Below the pieces are notes generated by a model. It was not told the origin of the DNA and did no database searches. It saw nothing but the letters and a program-made list of their open reading frames with translations. This document shows, in pieces, positions 8,218 through 16,747 of a DNA stretch of 64,000 bases. The DNA comes from Siccirubricoccus deserti. Lineage in GTDB: Bacteria; Pseudomonadota; Alphaproteobacteria; Acetobacterales; Acetobacteraceae. The position numbers and the translations under genes were made by a program. The stretch lies in contig NZ_JACOMF010000003.1 of assembly GCF_014283215.1 (NCBI RefSeq), forward strand, positions 1 through 64,000, written 5' to 3'. Each line of letters begins with the position of its first letter. Position 1 is the stretch's first letter.

Positions 8218-9168
8218 ATGCGGATCGGGTTCAACCTGCCGGTCAGCGGGCCGATGGCGGCACCGAAGACGATGGTGCGCATTGCCCGGCTCGGCGAGCA
8301 GCTCGGGTTCGACTATCTGACGCTGACCGACCATCTGGTGCTGCCGGACACCAGCGTGCCGGGCTACCCCTATTCGGAGTCCGGGTCCTTCTACTCGCCC
8401 GATCCCGGCCACCGCCATGAGCAGCTGATCGCCGCCACCTATGTCGCGGCCAGGACTGAGCGCATCCGGCTGGTGCTGGCGGTGATGGTGGTGCCGCACC
8501 GGCCGGCGGTGCTGGCGGCGAAGATGCTCTCGACCCTCGACGTGCTGTCGGGCGGCCGGCTCACCGTCGGCATCGGCGCCGGCTGGCTGCAGCCGGAGCT
8601 GGAAGCGGTGGCGATGACGCCCTTCGCCGAGCGCGGCGCCGTCACCGACGAATACCTCGATGCCTTCCGCACGCTGTGGACGGAGGAGAAGCCGCTGATC
8701 GAAGGCAAATACGTCCGCTACAAGGACCTCGTTTTCGATCCGAAGCCGGTGCAGAAGCCGCATCCGCCGTTATGGATCGGTGGCGAGAGCGGGCCTTCCA
8801 TGCGGCGCGCGGCGCGGCTGGGCGACGCCTGGTACCCGATCGGCAGCAACAACGCGCATCTGCTGGACACGCTGCCGCGGCTGGAAGCCGGCATCGCCAG
8901 GCTGCGCAAGCTGACCGCGGCGGCGGGGCGCGACCCGGATGCGGTTGGTGTGGTCTATCGGGTGAAGCGGCACGGCCAGGCGGCGCCACCCGCAACCGAC
9001 GGCAACCGCCGGCTGTTCACCGGCAGCATCGACCTCGTGCTGCAGGATATCGCCGCGCTGCGCCGCATCGGCGTCACCGCCCTCGACTTCGACTTCGAGG
9101 GCCGCGATGCCGACCGCGCGGCGGCGGAGATGGAACGCTTCAAGGCTGAGGTGCTCGACCGCGTGTAA
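8218..9168 (+). CDS. LLM class flavin/F420-dependent oxidoreductase
   Basis: 316-residue luciferase-like (beta/alpha)8-barrel oxidoreductase. The frame is open far upstream, but the family N-terminus MRIGFNLPVSGPMA begins at 8218 with GGAG at 8205-8208; an ATG at 8203 is an alternative. Recognisable segments are ARLGEQLGFDYLTLTDHLV, VAARTERIRLVLAV and VLSGGRLTVGIGAGW. This resembles the TIGR03619 group annotated as F420-dependent, but FMN use is also possible. Divergent from livH, so it may oxidise a compound taken up by that transporter. Substrate unknown. Confidence 0.85.
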   Translation: MRIGFNLPVSGPMAAPKTMVRIARLGEQLGFDYLTLTDHLVLPDTSVPGYPYSESGSFYSPDPGHRHEQLIAATYVAARTERIRLVLAVMVVPHRPAVLAAKMLSTLDVLSGGRLTVGIGAGWLQPELEAVAMTPFAERGAVTDEYLDAFRTLWTEEKPLIEGKYVRYKDLVFDPKPVQKPHPPLWIGGESGPSMRRAARLGDAWYPIGSNNAHLLDTLPRLEAGIARLRKLTAAAGRDPDAVGVVYRVKRHGQAAPPATDGNRRLFTGSIDLVLQDIAALRRIGVTALDFDFEGRDADRAAAEMERFKAEVLDRV

Positions 9169-9178
9169 CCGCCCCGGC

Positions 9179-10147
9179 CTACTCCGCGCGAATGCCGAGC
9201 TGGCGGATCAGCGGGCCGAACAGGGCCTGCTGGTCGCGCAGCATGGTGGCGAACTGCTCGGGGCCGAGCGGGCCCACCTCCATGCCGATGCTGGCGAAGC
9301 GGTCGCGCAGCTCGGTCGTCGCCAGCCCTTGCCGCACTTCGGTGAAAAGCCGTTCGATGATCGGCCGCGGCGTCGCGGCGGCGACCATCAGCCCGTTCCA
9401 GCCGCCGATGTCGTAGCCCGGCACATCCGCCGCCTCGGCCAGCGGTGGGACGCCGGGCAGCAGCGCGCTCGGCTTGCCGAGGCTCTGGCCCAGCACGCGC
9501 AGGCTGCCGTCGCGCACCAGCGCATTGGCAGCCGCAGGGGTGTCGATGGCGTAATCCACCTGGCCGGCGAGCAGCGCGGCCATGGCCGGGCCGCTGCCCT
9601 GGAAGGGCACATGCAGCGCATCCAGCCCGGCGCGGGCGTTGAACATCGCCGTCAGCAGGTGCTGCGCCCCGCCGATGCCGGAGGAGGGGAAGGTGTATTT
9701 GCTGGGGCTGCCCTTCACCAGCGCCACGAAGCTGCGGGCATCGGTGGCGGGGAAGCTCGGCTTGACCAGCAGCATGTAGGGCGCGAGCCCGAAGCTGACG
9801 ACCGGCGCCAGTTCCCGCGCCACGTCATAGGGCGTGCGGTTGACCAGCGGCCCGAAGGTGATCGGCCCGATCGAGGCCGACAACAGCGTATGGCCGTCCG
9901 GCACCGATTTCGCCACCGCATCCGTGCCGATCATGCCGCCGGCGCCGGGCCGGTTCTCCGGCACCACCGGCTGGCCGAGCGACGCGGTCAGCAGGTTCGC
10001 GATCATACGGCCGATGACGTCAGTGGCCTGGCCGGGCGGCCAGGGAATCACCATGCGCAGCGGCTTCGACGGCCAGGCCTGGGCGGCGGCGGGCCGCGCC
10101 GCAAGCAAGGGGGCGAGGGCGAGTGGCAAGGCGCGGCGGCGCAACAT
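9179..10147 (-). CDS. Bug/TctC family tripartite tricarboxylate-type periplasmic receptor
   Basis: 322-residue solute-binding protein. GGGAGG just upstream of the ATG at 10147 decides the start and gives a clear signal peptide (RRRALPLALAPLLAARPAAAQA). Mature features are LRMVIPWPPGQATDVIGR, VVPENRPGAGG and the HVPFQGSGPA loop that grips the ligand carboxylate. Second Bug receptor in the window and again without tctA/tctB. It converges on the LLM oxidoreductase gene with only 10 bp between stops and diverges from the SMP-30 gene by 130 bp, so it may serve either catabolic set. Confidence 0.9.
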   Translation of the reverse strand: MLRRRALPLALAPLLAARPAAAQAWPSKPLRMVIPWPPGQATDVIGRMIANLLTASLGQPVVPENRPGAGGMIGTDAVAKSVPDGHTLLSASIGPITFGPLVNRTPYDVARELAPVVSFGLAPYMLLVKPSFPATDARSFVALVKGSPSKYTFPSSGIGGAQHLLTAMFNARAGLDALHVPFQGSGPAMAALLAGQVDYAIDTPAAANALVRDGSLRVLGQSLGKPSALLPGVPPLAEAADVPGYDIGGWNGLMVAAATPRPIIERLFTEVRQGLATTELRDRFASIGMEVGPLGPEQFATMLRDQQALFGPLIRQLGIRAE

Positions 10148-10277
10148 GGTGGATCCTCCCGATGGCATCGTGCTTGGCAGCGATGCTGCCCGAGCGGTGA
10201 CAACCCGGCAACCGCGGCTTGACCGGCTGGCGTATCCGGCGACGATAGGCGGCGAAGCAAGATTTGGGGGAAACGCC

Positions 10278-11192
10278 ATGACCGAGATCCGCATCCTGGC
10301 CAAGGGGCTCGGCTTTCCGGAAGGCCCGGTGGCGATGGGCGACGGCAGCATCATTCTCACCGAGATCAACGGCGGCTGGGTGACGCGCGTCGATGCCGAC
10401 GGCACGGTGACGCGGCTCGGCCAGTCCGGCGGCGGGCCGAACGGGCTGGCACTGGCGCCGGATGGCACGCTGATCCTCTGCAACAACGGCGGCAGCCGCT
10501 ACCTGCCCGGCAGCTTCATGGGCCATGGCCCGATGGAGGGCTATGAATACGGCTCGGTCGAGCGGGTGGACCCGAAGACCGGCGCGCGCAAGCTGCTCTA
10601 CAAGGACTGCAACGGTCACAAGCTCTCGGCACCGAACGACCTGGTGTTCGACCGGCACGGCGGCTTCTACTTTACTGATCTTGGCAAGCGCTACGATTAC
10701 TCGCGCGACCACGGTGGGCTGTACTACGCCATGCCGGATGGTTCCTCGGTGCGGGAGATCGCCTATCCGATCCTCAGCGCCAACGGCGTCGGCCTCTCGC
10801 CGGATGAGAAGACGGTCTACGTCGCCGATACCGAATCGGCGCGGCTCTGGGCCTTCGATATCGAATCGCCGGGCGTGCTGAAGAAGCTGCCCTTCCCCTC
10901 GCCGCATGGGGGGCGCTGCATCGGCAGCCTGCCGGGCTTCTGCCGCTTCGACAGCCTGGCCGTCACCGCCTCGGGCAATATCTGCGTTGCCACCTTGGTG
11001 ACCGGCAAGATCAGCGTCTTCGCGCCGGACGGCCGGGTGCTGGACCAGGTCTCGATGCCGGACAGCCACCCGACCAACATCTGCTTCGGCGGGCCGGACA
11101 TGCGCACGGCCACCATCACCCTCTCGGGCAATGGCGAGCTCGGGCAGATGCAGTGGCCGGAGCCAGGGCTGAAGCTGAACTTCCAGCAGTAG
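10278..11192 (+). CDS. SMP-30/gluconolactonase/LRE family protein
   Basis: 304-residue six-bladed beta-propeller of the SMP-30/gluconolactonase family; members hydrolyse sugar or other lactones with a divalent metal. The family start GLGFPEGPVAMGDGSI places the metal-binding Glu in FPEGP; later NGLALAPDGTLILCNNGG, SAPNDLVFDRHGGFYFTD and NGVGLSPDEKTVYVADT supply the conserved Asn/Asp metal ligands. The ATG at 10278 follows GGGGGAAACGCC; the longer open frame upstream carries no similarity. No signal peptide, so probably cytosolic. First gene of a plus-strand operon with thiolase-like, DUF35 and CoA-transferase genes. Confidence 0.88.
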   Translation: MTEIRILAKGLGFPEGPVAMGDGSIILTEINGGWVTRVDADGTVTRLGQSGGGPNGLALAPDGTLILCNNGGSRYLPGSFMGHGPMEGYEYGSVERVDPKTGARKLLYKDCNGHKLSAPNDLVFDRHGGFYFTDLGKRYDYSRDHGGLYYAMPDGSSVREIAYPILSANGVGLSPDEKTVYVADTESARLWAFDIESPGVLKKLPFPSPHGGRCIGSLPGFCRFDSLAVTASGNICVATLVTGKISVFAPDGRVLDQVSMPDSHPTNICFGGPDMRTATITLSGNGELGQMQWPEPGLKLNFQQ

Positions 11193-11202
11193 GATCAGCA
11201 GG

Positions 11203-12333
11203 ATGAACGCCTTCCACCGGCTGAAGGACCGCATCGCCGTCGTCGGCGTCGGCAACACCGCCTACGGCAATTTCCCGCACACCGACGACTACGGTCTGGG
11301 CGCCGAGGCCTTCCGCCGCGCCATCGAGGATTGCGGCCTGGACAAGAACAAGGTCGACGGCCTCGGCGTCTGCCGGGTGCCCTATTACGCGCGCATGGGC
11401 GAGATCCTCGGCCTCGCGCCGCGCTGGACCGTGCAATTCCCGCCGCATGGCCGGATGTCGGCGATGGCGATCATCGAGGCGGCGGCGGCGCTGGACGCCG
11501 GGCTCTGCGACTACGCCGCGCTGATCTACGCCAACATCGGCCGCTCCCGCCGCGTCAACTACGGCGGCGAGGAAAGCCCCGGCGTGTGGGATTCCTTCGG
11601 CTTCACCTCGCCGGGTGCGGCGCATGCGCTGATGTTCCAGCGCCACCGCGCGCTCTACGGCACCACCACGCGGCAACTGGCGGAAGTCTCGGTCGCCTTC
11701 CGCCACCACGCCCGCCTCAACCCCGATGCGGTGATGAAGCAGCCGATCACCATCGACGACCATGAGGCGGCACGGCCGATCACCGAGCCGCTGCGGCTGC
11801 TCGACTACTGCCTGATCAACGACGGCGCGGTCTGCCTGATCCTGACCACGAAGGAACGCGCGAAGGATCTGAAGCAGAAGCCGGTGATGATCTCCGGCTT
11901 CGGCGCGCGGGAAGCCTACAGGCAATCCTCCATCGCCAATTTCGACCTGAATTTCTGGTACGACGAGGTGCGCGACGTCGCCTCCCAGGTCTATGGCATG
12001 GCCGGCGTCGGCCCGGGCGATGTCGATGCGCTGATGTGCTACGACAATTTCAGTCCGACCGTGCTGTTCAGCCTGGAAGGCCTCGGCTTCTGCGGCCAGG
12101 GCGAGAGCGGCGGCTTCGTCGAGGGCGGAACCTTGCGCGTCGGCGGCAAGCTGCCGACCAACACCGACGGCGGGCACCTTTCGAATTCCTACATGCAGGG
12201 CTGGGCGCTGAACGTCGAGGCGGTGCGGCAGATCCGCGGCCAATGCGGCGCGCGCCAGGTGCCGGATGCCGAGGTGGTACAATTCGTCGCCGCCACGCCC
12301 TGCTCGCGTTCCATCATCTACACGCCCGGCTGA
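11203..12333 (+). CDS. Thiolase-like protein (SCP-x/Ltp2 type)
   Basis: 376-residue thiolase-fold protein, starting RIAVVGVGNTAYGNF and ending with the family histidine/cysteine region (TDGGHLSNSY, then ATPCSRSIIY). Where thiolases have the acyl-accepting Cys (ACASG), this protein reads PPHGRMSAMA, with no Cys. That is characteristic of the SCP-x/Ltp2-like branch, some of which are retro-aldolases or CoA lyases rather than thiolases and act in complex with a DUF35 protein. The DUF35 gene follows 13 bp downstream, which supports this reading. Probable role: C-C bond cleavage of an acyl-CoA in the same pathway as the CoA-transferase. Confidence 0.85.
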   Translation: MNAFHRLKDRIAVVGVGNTAYGNFPHTDDYGLGAEAFRRAIEDCGLDKNKVDGLGVCRVPYYARMGEILGLAPRWTVQFPPHGRMSAMAIIEAAAALDAGLCDYAALIYANIGRSRRVNYGGEESPGVWDSFGFTSPGAAHALMFQRHRALYGTTTRQLAEVSVAFRHHARLNPDAVMKQPITIDDHEAARPITEPLRLLDYCLINDGAVCLILTTKERAKDLKQKPVMISGFGAREAYRQSSIANFDLNFWYDEVRDVASQVYGMAGVGPGDVDALMCYDNFSPTVLFSLEGLGFCGQGESGGFVEGGTLRVGGKLPTNTDGGHLSNSYMQGWALNVEAVRQIRGQCGARQVPDAEVVQFVAATPCSRSIIYTPG

Positions 12334-12346
12334 ACGGAGGCACGCC

Positions 12347-12763
12347 ATGTCCACCACCAAGCCGCGCCCGCGCATCGACACCGTCAGCAAGGGCTTCTGG
12401 GACGCCGCGCGCGCCGGCACCCTCACCGTGCAGCGCTGCGACGATTGCGGCCACAACCACTACCCCGGTTCGCCGGTCTGCCCCAATTGCCTCTCCTCCA
12501 ACCAATCCTGGGCGCCGGTGTCCGGCCGCGGCACGCTGCTCTCCTGGGTGCGCTTCCACCGCGCCTACTGGGATGGGTTCCGCGACGACCTGCCCTATGC
12601 CGTCATCCTTGTCGGGCTGGAGGAAGGGCCGCTGATGATCAGCAATTTGATGGGCGCAGAGCCGGAATCCCTGAAGATCGGCGATCCGCTGGAAGTGTGT
12701 TTCGACGCGGTTGATGAGACGACCACCCTGCCGAAATTCCGCCCGGCCGGAAATACCCGATGA
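12347..12763 (+). CDS. Zn-ribbon/OB-fold (DUF35) partner protein
   Basis: 138-residue protein with the DUF35 arrangement. An N-terminal helix (SKGFWDAARAGTLTVQRC) leads into a rubredoxin-like zinc ribbon with Cys31, Cys34, Cys45 and Cys48, then an OB fold (about 60-130: GRGTLLSWVRFHRAYW, LPYAVILVGLEEG). Such proteins form complexes with thiolase-like enzymes and bind acyl-CoA. The start at 12347 has GGAGG at 12336-12340; the frame's upstream extension lies inside the thiolase gene. Its last codons overlap the next ATG (ATGA, 12760-12763), showing translational coupling to the CoA-transferase. Confidence 0.9.
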   Translation: MSTTKPRPRIDTVSKGFWDAARAGTLTVQRCDDCGHNHYPGSPVCPNCLSSNQSWAPVSGRGTLLSWVRFHRAYWDGFRDDLPYAVILVGLEEGPLMISNLMGAEPESLKIGDPLEVCFDAVDETTTLPKFRPAGNTR

Positions 12764-15306
12764 GCGTCGCTCCCGGGCAGGTACCGGCGGATGCACCCGG
12801 CATTCTCAGTGGCATCCGCGTCATCGAGGAAGCCGACGAGACCGCCGAGTACTGCGGCCTGATCCTCGCCGGCCTCGGCGCCGAGGTGGTGAAGCTGGAG
12901 CCGCCGGAAGGCGCCGCCACCCGCCGCATCGGACCCTTCCTTGATGACCGGCCGGGACCGGAGCGGTCGCTGCATTTCTGGGCCTACAACCGCGGCAAGC
13001 GCTCGGTCATAGGCAGCGTCGAGAGCACCGACCTGCTGGCCAATGCGGACATCCTGCTGACCTCCCGCCGTGACCTGGATCTGGCGGCGCTGCGGGCGAA
13101 GCATCCGCGGCTCATCGTCGCCCGCATGACGCCCTTCGGCGACACCGGCCCGTGGAAGGATTTCAAGGGCAGCGACCTGGTGCACCTCGCGCTGGGCGGC
13201 ATCATGATGAATTGCGGCTACGACCCCGATCCGGCGCTGCGCTACGATCTGCCGCCGATCGCGCCGCAGCTCTGGCACGCCTACCACATCGCGGGCGAGC
13301 AGCTCATGGTCGGCATCCTCGCCGCGCTGCTGCACCGGCTGCACACGAATGAGGGCCAGGAACTCTCCTGCGCGGTGCATGAGGCGGTCTCCAAGAACCC
13401 CGAGCTGGACGTGATGTCCTGGGTGATGCGGCGCGCCCCACTCTACCGCATGACCTGCCGCCACGCCGGCGAGGTGCCGACGCATGTGCCGAGCATCGGC
13501 CACACCAAGGACGGCCGCTGGTGCATCGCCGCCGGTGTCTCGGTGCGCGACCAGGCGAATCTCGTGCCCTTCCTCACCCGCTACGACATGCAGGCGGATC
13601 TGGTGGCACCTGGCGTCGATGCCGATCGCAGCGCCCGCAACGTGCCGGGTTCCGGCCTCGGGCGGAACGAGAAGGCGGCACATATCGCCGAGGTCGTGCA
13701 GCGCTTCATCCGGGCGCATACCTACGAAGACCTGCCCTGGCGCGAGGCCCAGGCGGCCGGCCTGCTCTGGGCGCCGCTGCGCAAGCCGCATGAGAATGCC
13801 GCCGACCCGCACTGGCAGGCGCGCGGCACCTTCGCCGAGGTCGAGCACCCGGAGCACGGTCGCAGCTTCACCTACCCGGTCAGCCGCTGGCTCTCGACGG
13901 AAACACGCTGGCAGCCCGGCCGCCGCGCGCCGCTGCTCGGCGAGGACAACGGCCACCGCTTCGCCGCGGCGGCGCCCAGCGTGCCGGCCCGGCCGCGCGC
14001 CGCGGCGCCGCCACAATTCTCGGCACGGGAAAAACCCTTCCCCTTGCAGGGCGTGCGCATCTTCGACTTCTCCTGGTTCCTCGCCTCGGCCGGCGGCACG
14101 CGGCTCGCCGCCGCGCTCGGCGCCGATGTCATCAAGGTGGAGTGGAAGGAGAACCCCGACACCCGCCTCGCCGCCATGGCGCCGGTCGGCGGCCGCGCCG
14201 CCCGCGCCGCCGCGACAGCGCCGCTGCCGCCGGTGACCGATCCCGACATGGGCGGGCAGTTCAACAACAAGAACGCCGGCAAGAGCGGGCTGTCGCTCAA
14301 CATCCGCCATCCGAAGGGGCTGGAGATCGCGCGGCGGATGATCGCTCAATCGGATGTGGTGGCGGAGGGCTTCTCGCCCGGTGTGCTGCAACGCCTCGGC
14401 CTGGGCTATGAGGCGCTGCGTGCGATCAAGCGGGACATCATCTATGTCCAGCAATCCGGCATGGGCGGCGTCGGCAGCTACGGGCGCTTCCGCACCATCG
14501 GCCCGGTGGCCGCCGCTTTTGCCGGCACTTCGGAGATGTCTGGCCTGCCGGAGCCCGCCATGCCGGCGGGCTGGGGCTATTCCTACCTCGACTGGATCGG
14601 CGCCTACGGCTTTTCCATGGCGATCCTCGGCGCGCTGTTCCACCGCGACCGCACCGGGGAGGGGCAATGGATCGACAGCTCGCAGTGCGAATCCGGCATC
14701 CTGCTCGGCGCCGTGCCGGTGCTGGACCATTCGGCCAATGGCCGGGTGTGGTCACGCATCGGCAACCGCTCGCCCTACAAGCCGGCGGCGCCGCACGGCG
14801 CCTATCGCTGCGCCGGCACCGACCGCTGGCTCGCCATCGCCTGCTTCGAGGAGGCGGAGTTCCGGGCGCTGGCACAGCTCGCCGGGCATCCCGAATGGCT
14901 CGCCGACCCGCGTTTCGCAACCCTCGCCGCGCGGCTGGCCAACCAGGATGCGCTGGATGCCGCCGTCACCGCCTGGACCGCGACGCAGCAGGCACCTGCG
15001 GCGATGCTGGCGCTGCAGGCCGCCGGGGTCGCCGCCGGCGTCTGCCAGAATGCCGAGGACCGCTGCGACCATGATCCGCAGCTCGCCGCGCTCGACTGGC
15101 TGACCGAGATCGAGGGCACCAAGATCGGCCAATGGCCGGTGACGGAACTGCCCGCGGTGAAGCTCTCCGCCACGCCGGGCCATGCCGCCGGCATCACCCG
15201 CCGCGGTGCGCCGGGCTATGGCGAGGACAATGAGCGACTGCTCGGCGAGCTGCTCGGCTATTCGCGCGCCGAGGTGGCGGCGCTGGCGGCGGAGGGCGTG
15301 ATCTGA
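12760..15306 (+). CDS. Tandem CaiB/BaiF family III CoA-transferase fusion
   Basis: 848-residue protein built from two class III CoA-transferase units, about residues 14-400 and 427-845. Both units carry CoA-binding elements: LILAGLGAEVVKLEPP in the first, TRLAAALGADVIKVEW in the second. The second keeps the catalytic Asp, Asp611 (YLDWIGAYGF, 18 residues before FHR), matching Asp169 of formyl-CoA transferase. The aligned position in the first unit is Tyr175 (HAYHIAGEQL), so that half cannot form the aspartyl-CoA intermediate in the usual way. Single-unit members act as interlocked dimers; the fusion may fold as one. It likely activates the operon's carboxylic-acid substrate. ATGA overlap with DUF35. 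Confidence 0.9.
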   Translation: MSVAPGQVPADAPGILSGIRVIEEADETAEYCGLILAGLGAEVVKLEPPEGAATRRIGPFLDDRPGPERSLHFWAYNRGKRSVIGSVESTDLLANADILLTSRRDLDLAALRAKHPRLIVARMTPFGDTGPWKDFKGSDLVHLALGGIMMNCGYDPDPALRYDLPPIAPQLWHAYHIAGEQLMVGILAALLHRLHTNEGQELSCAVHEAVSKNPELDVMSWVMRRAPLYRMTCRHAGEVPTHVPSIGHTKDGRWCIAAGVSVRDQANLVPFLTRYDMQADLVAPGVDADRSARNVPGSGLGRNEKAAHIAEVVQRFIRAHTYEDLPWREAQAAGLLWAPLRKPHENAADPHWQARGTFAEVEHPEHGRSFTYPVSRWLSTETRWQPGRRAPLLGEDNGHRFAAAAPSVPARPRAAAPPQFSAREKPFPLQGVRIFDFSWFLASAGGTRLAAALGADVIKVEWKENPDTRLAAMAPVGGRAARAAATAPLPPVTDPDMGGQFNNKNAGKSGLSLNIRHPKGLEIARRMIAQSDVVAEGFSPGVLQRLGLGYEALRAIKRDIIYVQQSGMGGVGSYGRFRTIGPVAAAFAGTSEMSGLPEPAMPAGWGYSYLDWIGAYGFSMAILGALFHRDRTGEGQWIDSSQCESGILLGAVPVLDHSANGRVWSRIGNRSPYKPAAPHGAYRCAGTDRWLAIACFEEAEFRALAQLAGHPEWLADPRFATLAARLANQDALDAAVTAWTATQQAPAAMLALQAAGVAAGVCQNAEDRCDHDPQLAALDWLTEIEGTKIGQWPVTELPAVKLSATPGHAAGITRRGAPGYGEDNERLLGELLGYSRAEVAALAAEGVI

Positions 15307-16064
15307 TCTTCATCGGCGACATCCACCGCCGCTGGGACCATGTGGAGCGCGGGCTGGCGATGCTGTCCCGCGCGCCGCGGGATGTGGTGCTGCTCGGCGA
15401 CATGGAATGCCATGCGCCGCTGGATGCGCTGGTGGCGCCGATCCTCGCCACGGGCGCGCGGCTGCACTGGATCCATGGCAATCATGATGCCGATGGCGGG
15501 CCGGAGATGTGGGCCAACCTGGCCGACCCGGTGCGCAACCCCGTCACCGCCGCGGGCGCGCTGCACGGACGGGTGGCGGTGATCGACGGGCTGCGGGTGG
15601 CCGGACTTGGCGGCACCTTCCGAGCCCGGGTCTGGACCCCGCCGGCGCCGCCGCGGCTGCGGGCGCGGGCGGAGCTGGCGGCGGATATCGCGACCCTCGG
15701 CCCGGAATGGCTGCCTGAGGCGCGTGCGACGCTGCACGCCTCGCTGGCGAGGATGGCGATCTGGGCGGAGGATGTGGAACGGCTGGCGGCGCAGCGGGCC
15801 GATATCCTGGTCACGCATGAGGCGCCCTCCAGCCACCCCGCCGGCCTGGCAGTGATCGAGGCGCTGGCGCGCAGCATGGGCGCGGCGCTGATCGTGCACG
15901 GCCACCACCATGTCGGCTACCGCGCCCGCGCCGCGGATGGGCTGGAGGTGCAGGGCGTCGGCGCCGCCTGGGGGGTGGACCGGCACGGCGTGGTGCATTG
16001 GCCAGGCGAAGCCGACCGCTGGCCCGGCCGGCGGCCGGCGGGGTGGGAGTTCGCGGGAGGCTAG
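15303..16064 (+). CDS. Calcineurin-like metallophosphoesterase, probable CTG start
   Basis: 253-residue metallophosphoesterase with every metal-binding block: GDIH (residues 5-8), GDME near 38, GNHD near 60, THEAPSSH near 174 and HGHHH near 199. The first block lies upstream of the first ordinary start codon (GTG at 15342). The only plausible start that keeps it is CTG at 15303, which overlaps the CoA-transferase stop as CTGA, copying the ATGA couplings used elsewhere in this operon. The substrate could be a nucleotide, diadenosine polyphosphate or protein phosphate. Its stop overlaps the convergent PfpI-type gene as CTAG (16061-16064). Confidence 0.82.
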   Translation: MIFIGDIHRRWDHVERGLAMLSRAPRDVVLLGDMECHAPLDALVAPILATGARLHWIHGNHDADGGPEMWANLADPVRNPVTAAGALHGRVAVIDGLRVAGLGGTFRARVWTPPAPPRLRARAELAADIATLGPEWLPEARATLHASLARMAIWAEDVERLAAQRADILVTHEAPSSHPAGLAVIEALARSMGAALIVHGHHHVGYRARAADGLEVQGVGAAWGVDRHGVVHWPGEADRWPGRRPAGWEFAGG

Positions 16065-16747
16065 GCCGCCGCCAGCCGCGCCGCGACCCGCGCCACCAGC
16101 GCCTCCCGCTCCGCCCGCATCGCCGCGCCGCGGCTGCGGGCGGCGTCCAGCACCTCGGCCGGGGCGGTGTCCGGGTGGCCGGCGTTGAAGGGCGGCGCCG
16201 GGGCGTATTCGATCTGCAACTGGATCGCCTGCGCCACCGCCGGCCCGGCGATCTCGGCGGCGATGGTCAGGGCGAAGTCGATCCCCGCCGTCACCCCGCC
16301 GCCGGTGAACAGCTTGCCGTCCCGCACCACCCGTGCCGCCACCGGCGTGGCGCCCAGCGCCGCCAGGAAGTCGTGGCTCGCCCAATGGGTGGTGGCCCGC
16401 TTGCCGCGCAGCAGCCCGGCCGCCCCCAGCACCAGCGCCCCGGTGCAAACCGAGGTCACGTAGCGCGCCCCCGCCGCCTGGGCGCGGAGGAAATCCAGCA
16501 CCGCCGCATCCTCCATCAGCGCCGCCACGCCGGGCCCGCCGGGGACGCAGATGATGTCGAGCTGCGGGCAATCGGCGAAGCCGGTGTCGGCCAGGATGGA
16601 AAGCCCGGTGTCGGAGCGGACCGGCCCGGCTTCCTTCCACAGCATCCGCACTGCGGCGCCGGGCAGCCGACTCAGCACCTCGAAGGGGCCGGTGAAGTCG
16701 AGCTGGGTAAGGCGGGGAAAGAGCAGGAAGCCGATGTGCAGGCTCAT
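16061..16747 (-). CDS. DJ-1/PfpI family protein, isonitrile hydratase-like
   Basis: 228-residue class-I glutamine amidotransferase-like protein. It has the nucleophile elbow SVCTGALVLGAAG with Cys101, the family N-terminal acid near Asp17 (LTQLDFTGPFEVL), and ends in a long helical tail. This set (Asp17, Cys101, THWASHDFLAALGA) matches the cyclohexyl-isocyanide hydratase (InhA) group; substrates in other species vary. The start at 16747 has GGAGG upstream. It is coupled to the HPP gene by a 4-bp ATGA overlap (16744-16747), as the last gene of a minus-strand chain. Confidence 0.88.
   Translation of the reverse strand: MSLHIGFLLFPRLTQLDFTGPFEVLSRLPGAAVRMLWKEAGPVRSDTGLSILADTGFADCPQLDIICVPGGPGVAALMEDAAVLDFLRAQAAGARYVTSVCTGALVLGAAGLLRGKRATTHWASHDFLAALGATPVAARVVRDGKLFTGGGVTAGIDFALTIAAEIAGPAVAQAIQLQIEYAPAPPFNAGHPDTAPAEVLDAARSRGAAMRAEREALVARVAARLAAA

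Noticed and set aside
12595-14730. 711-codon minus-strand frame opposite the CoA-transferase
   Set aside because: The sense strand has unmistakable CaiB/BaiF motifs; the antisense frame has no motif or start signal.
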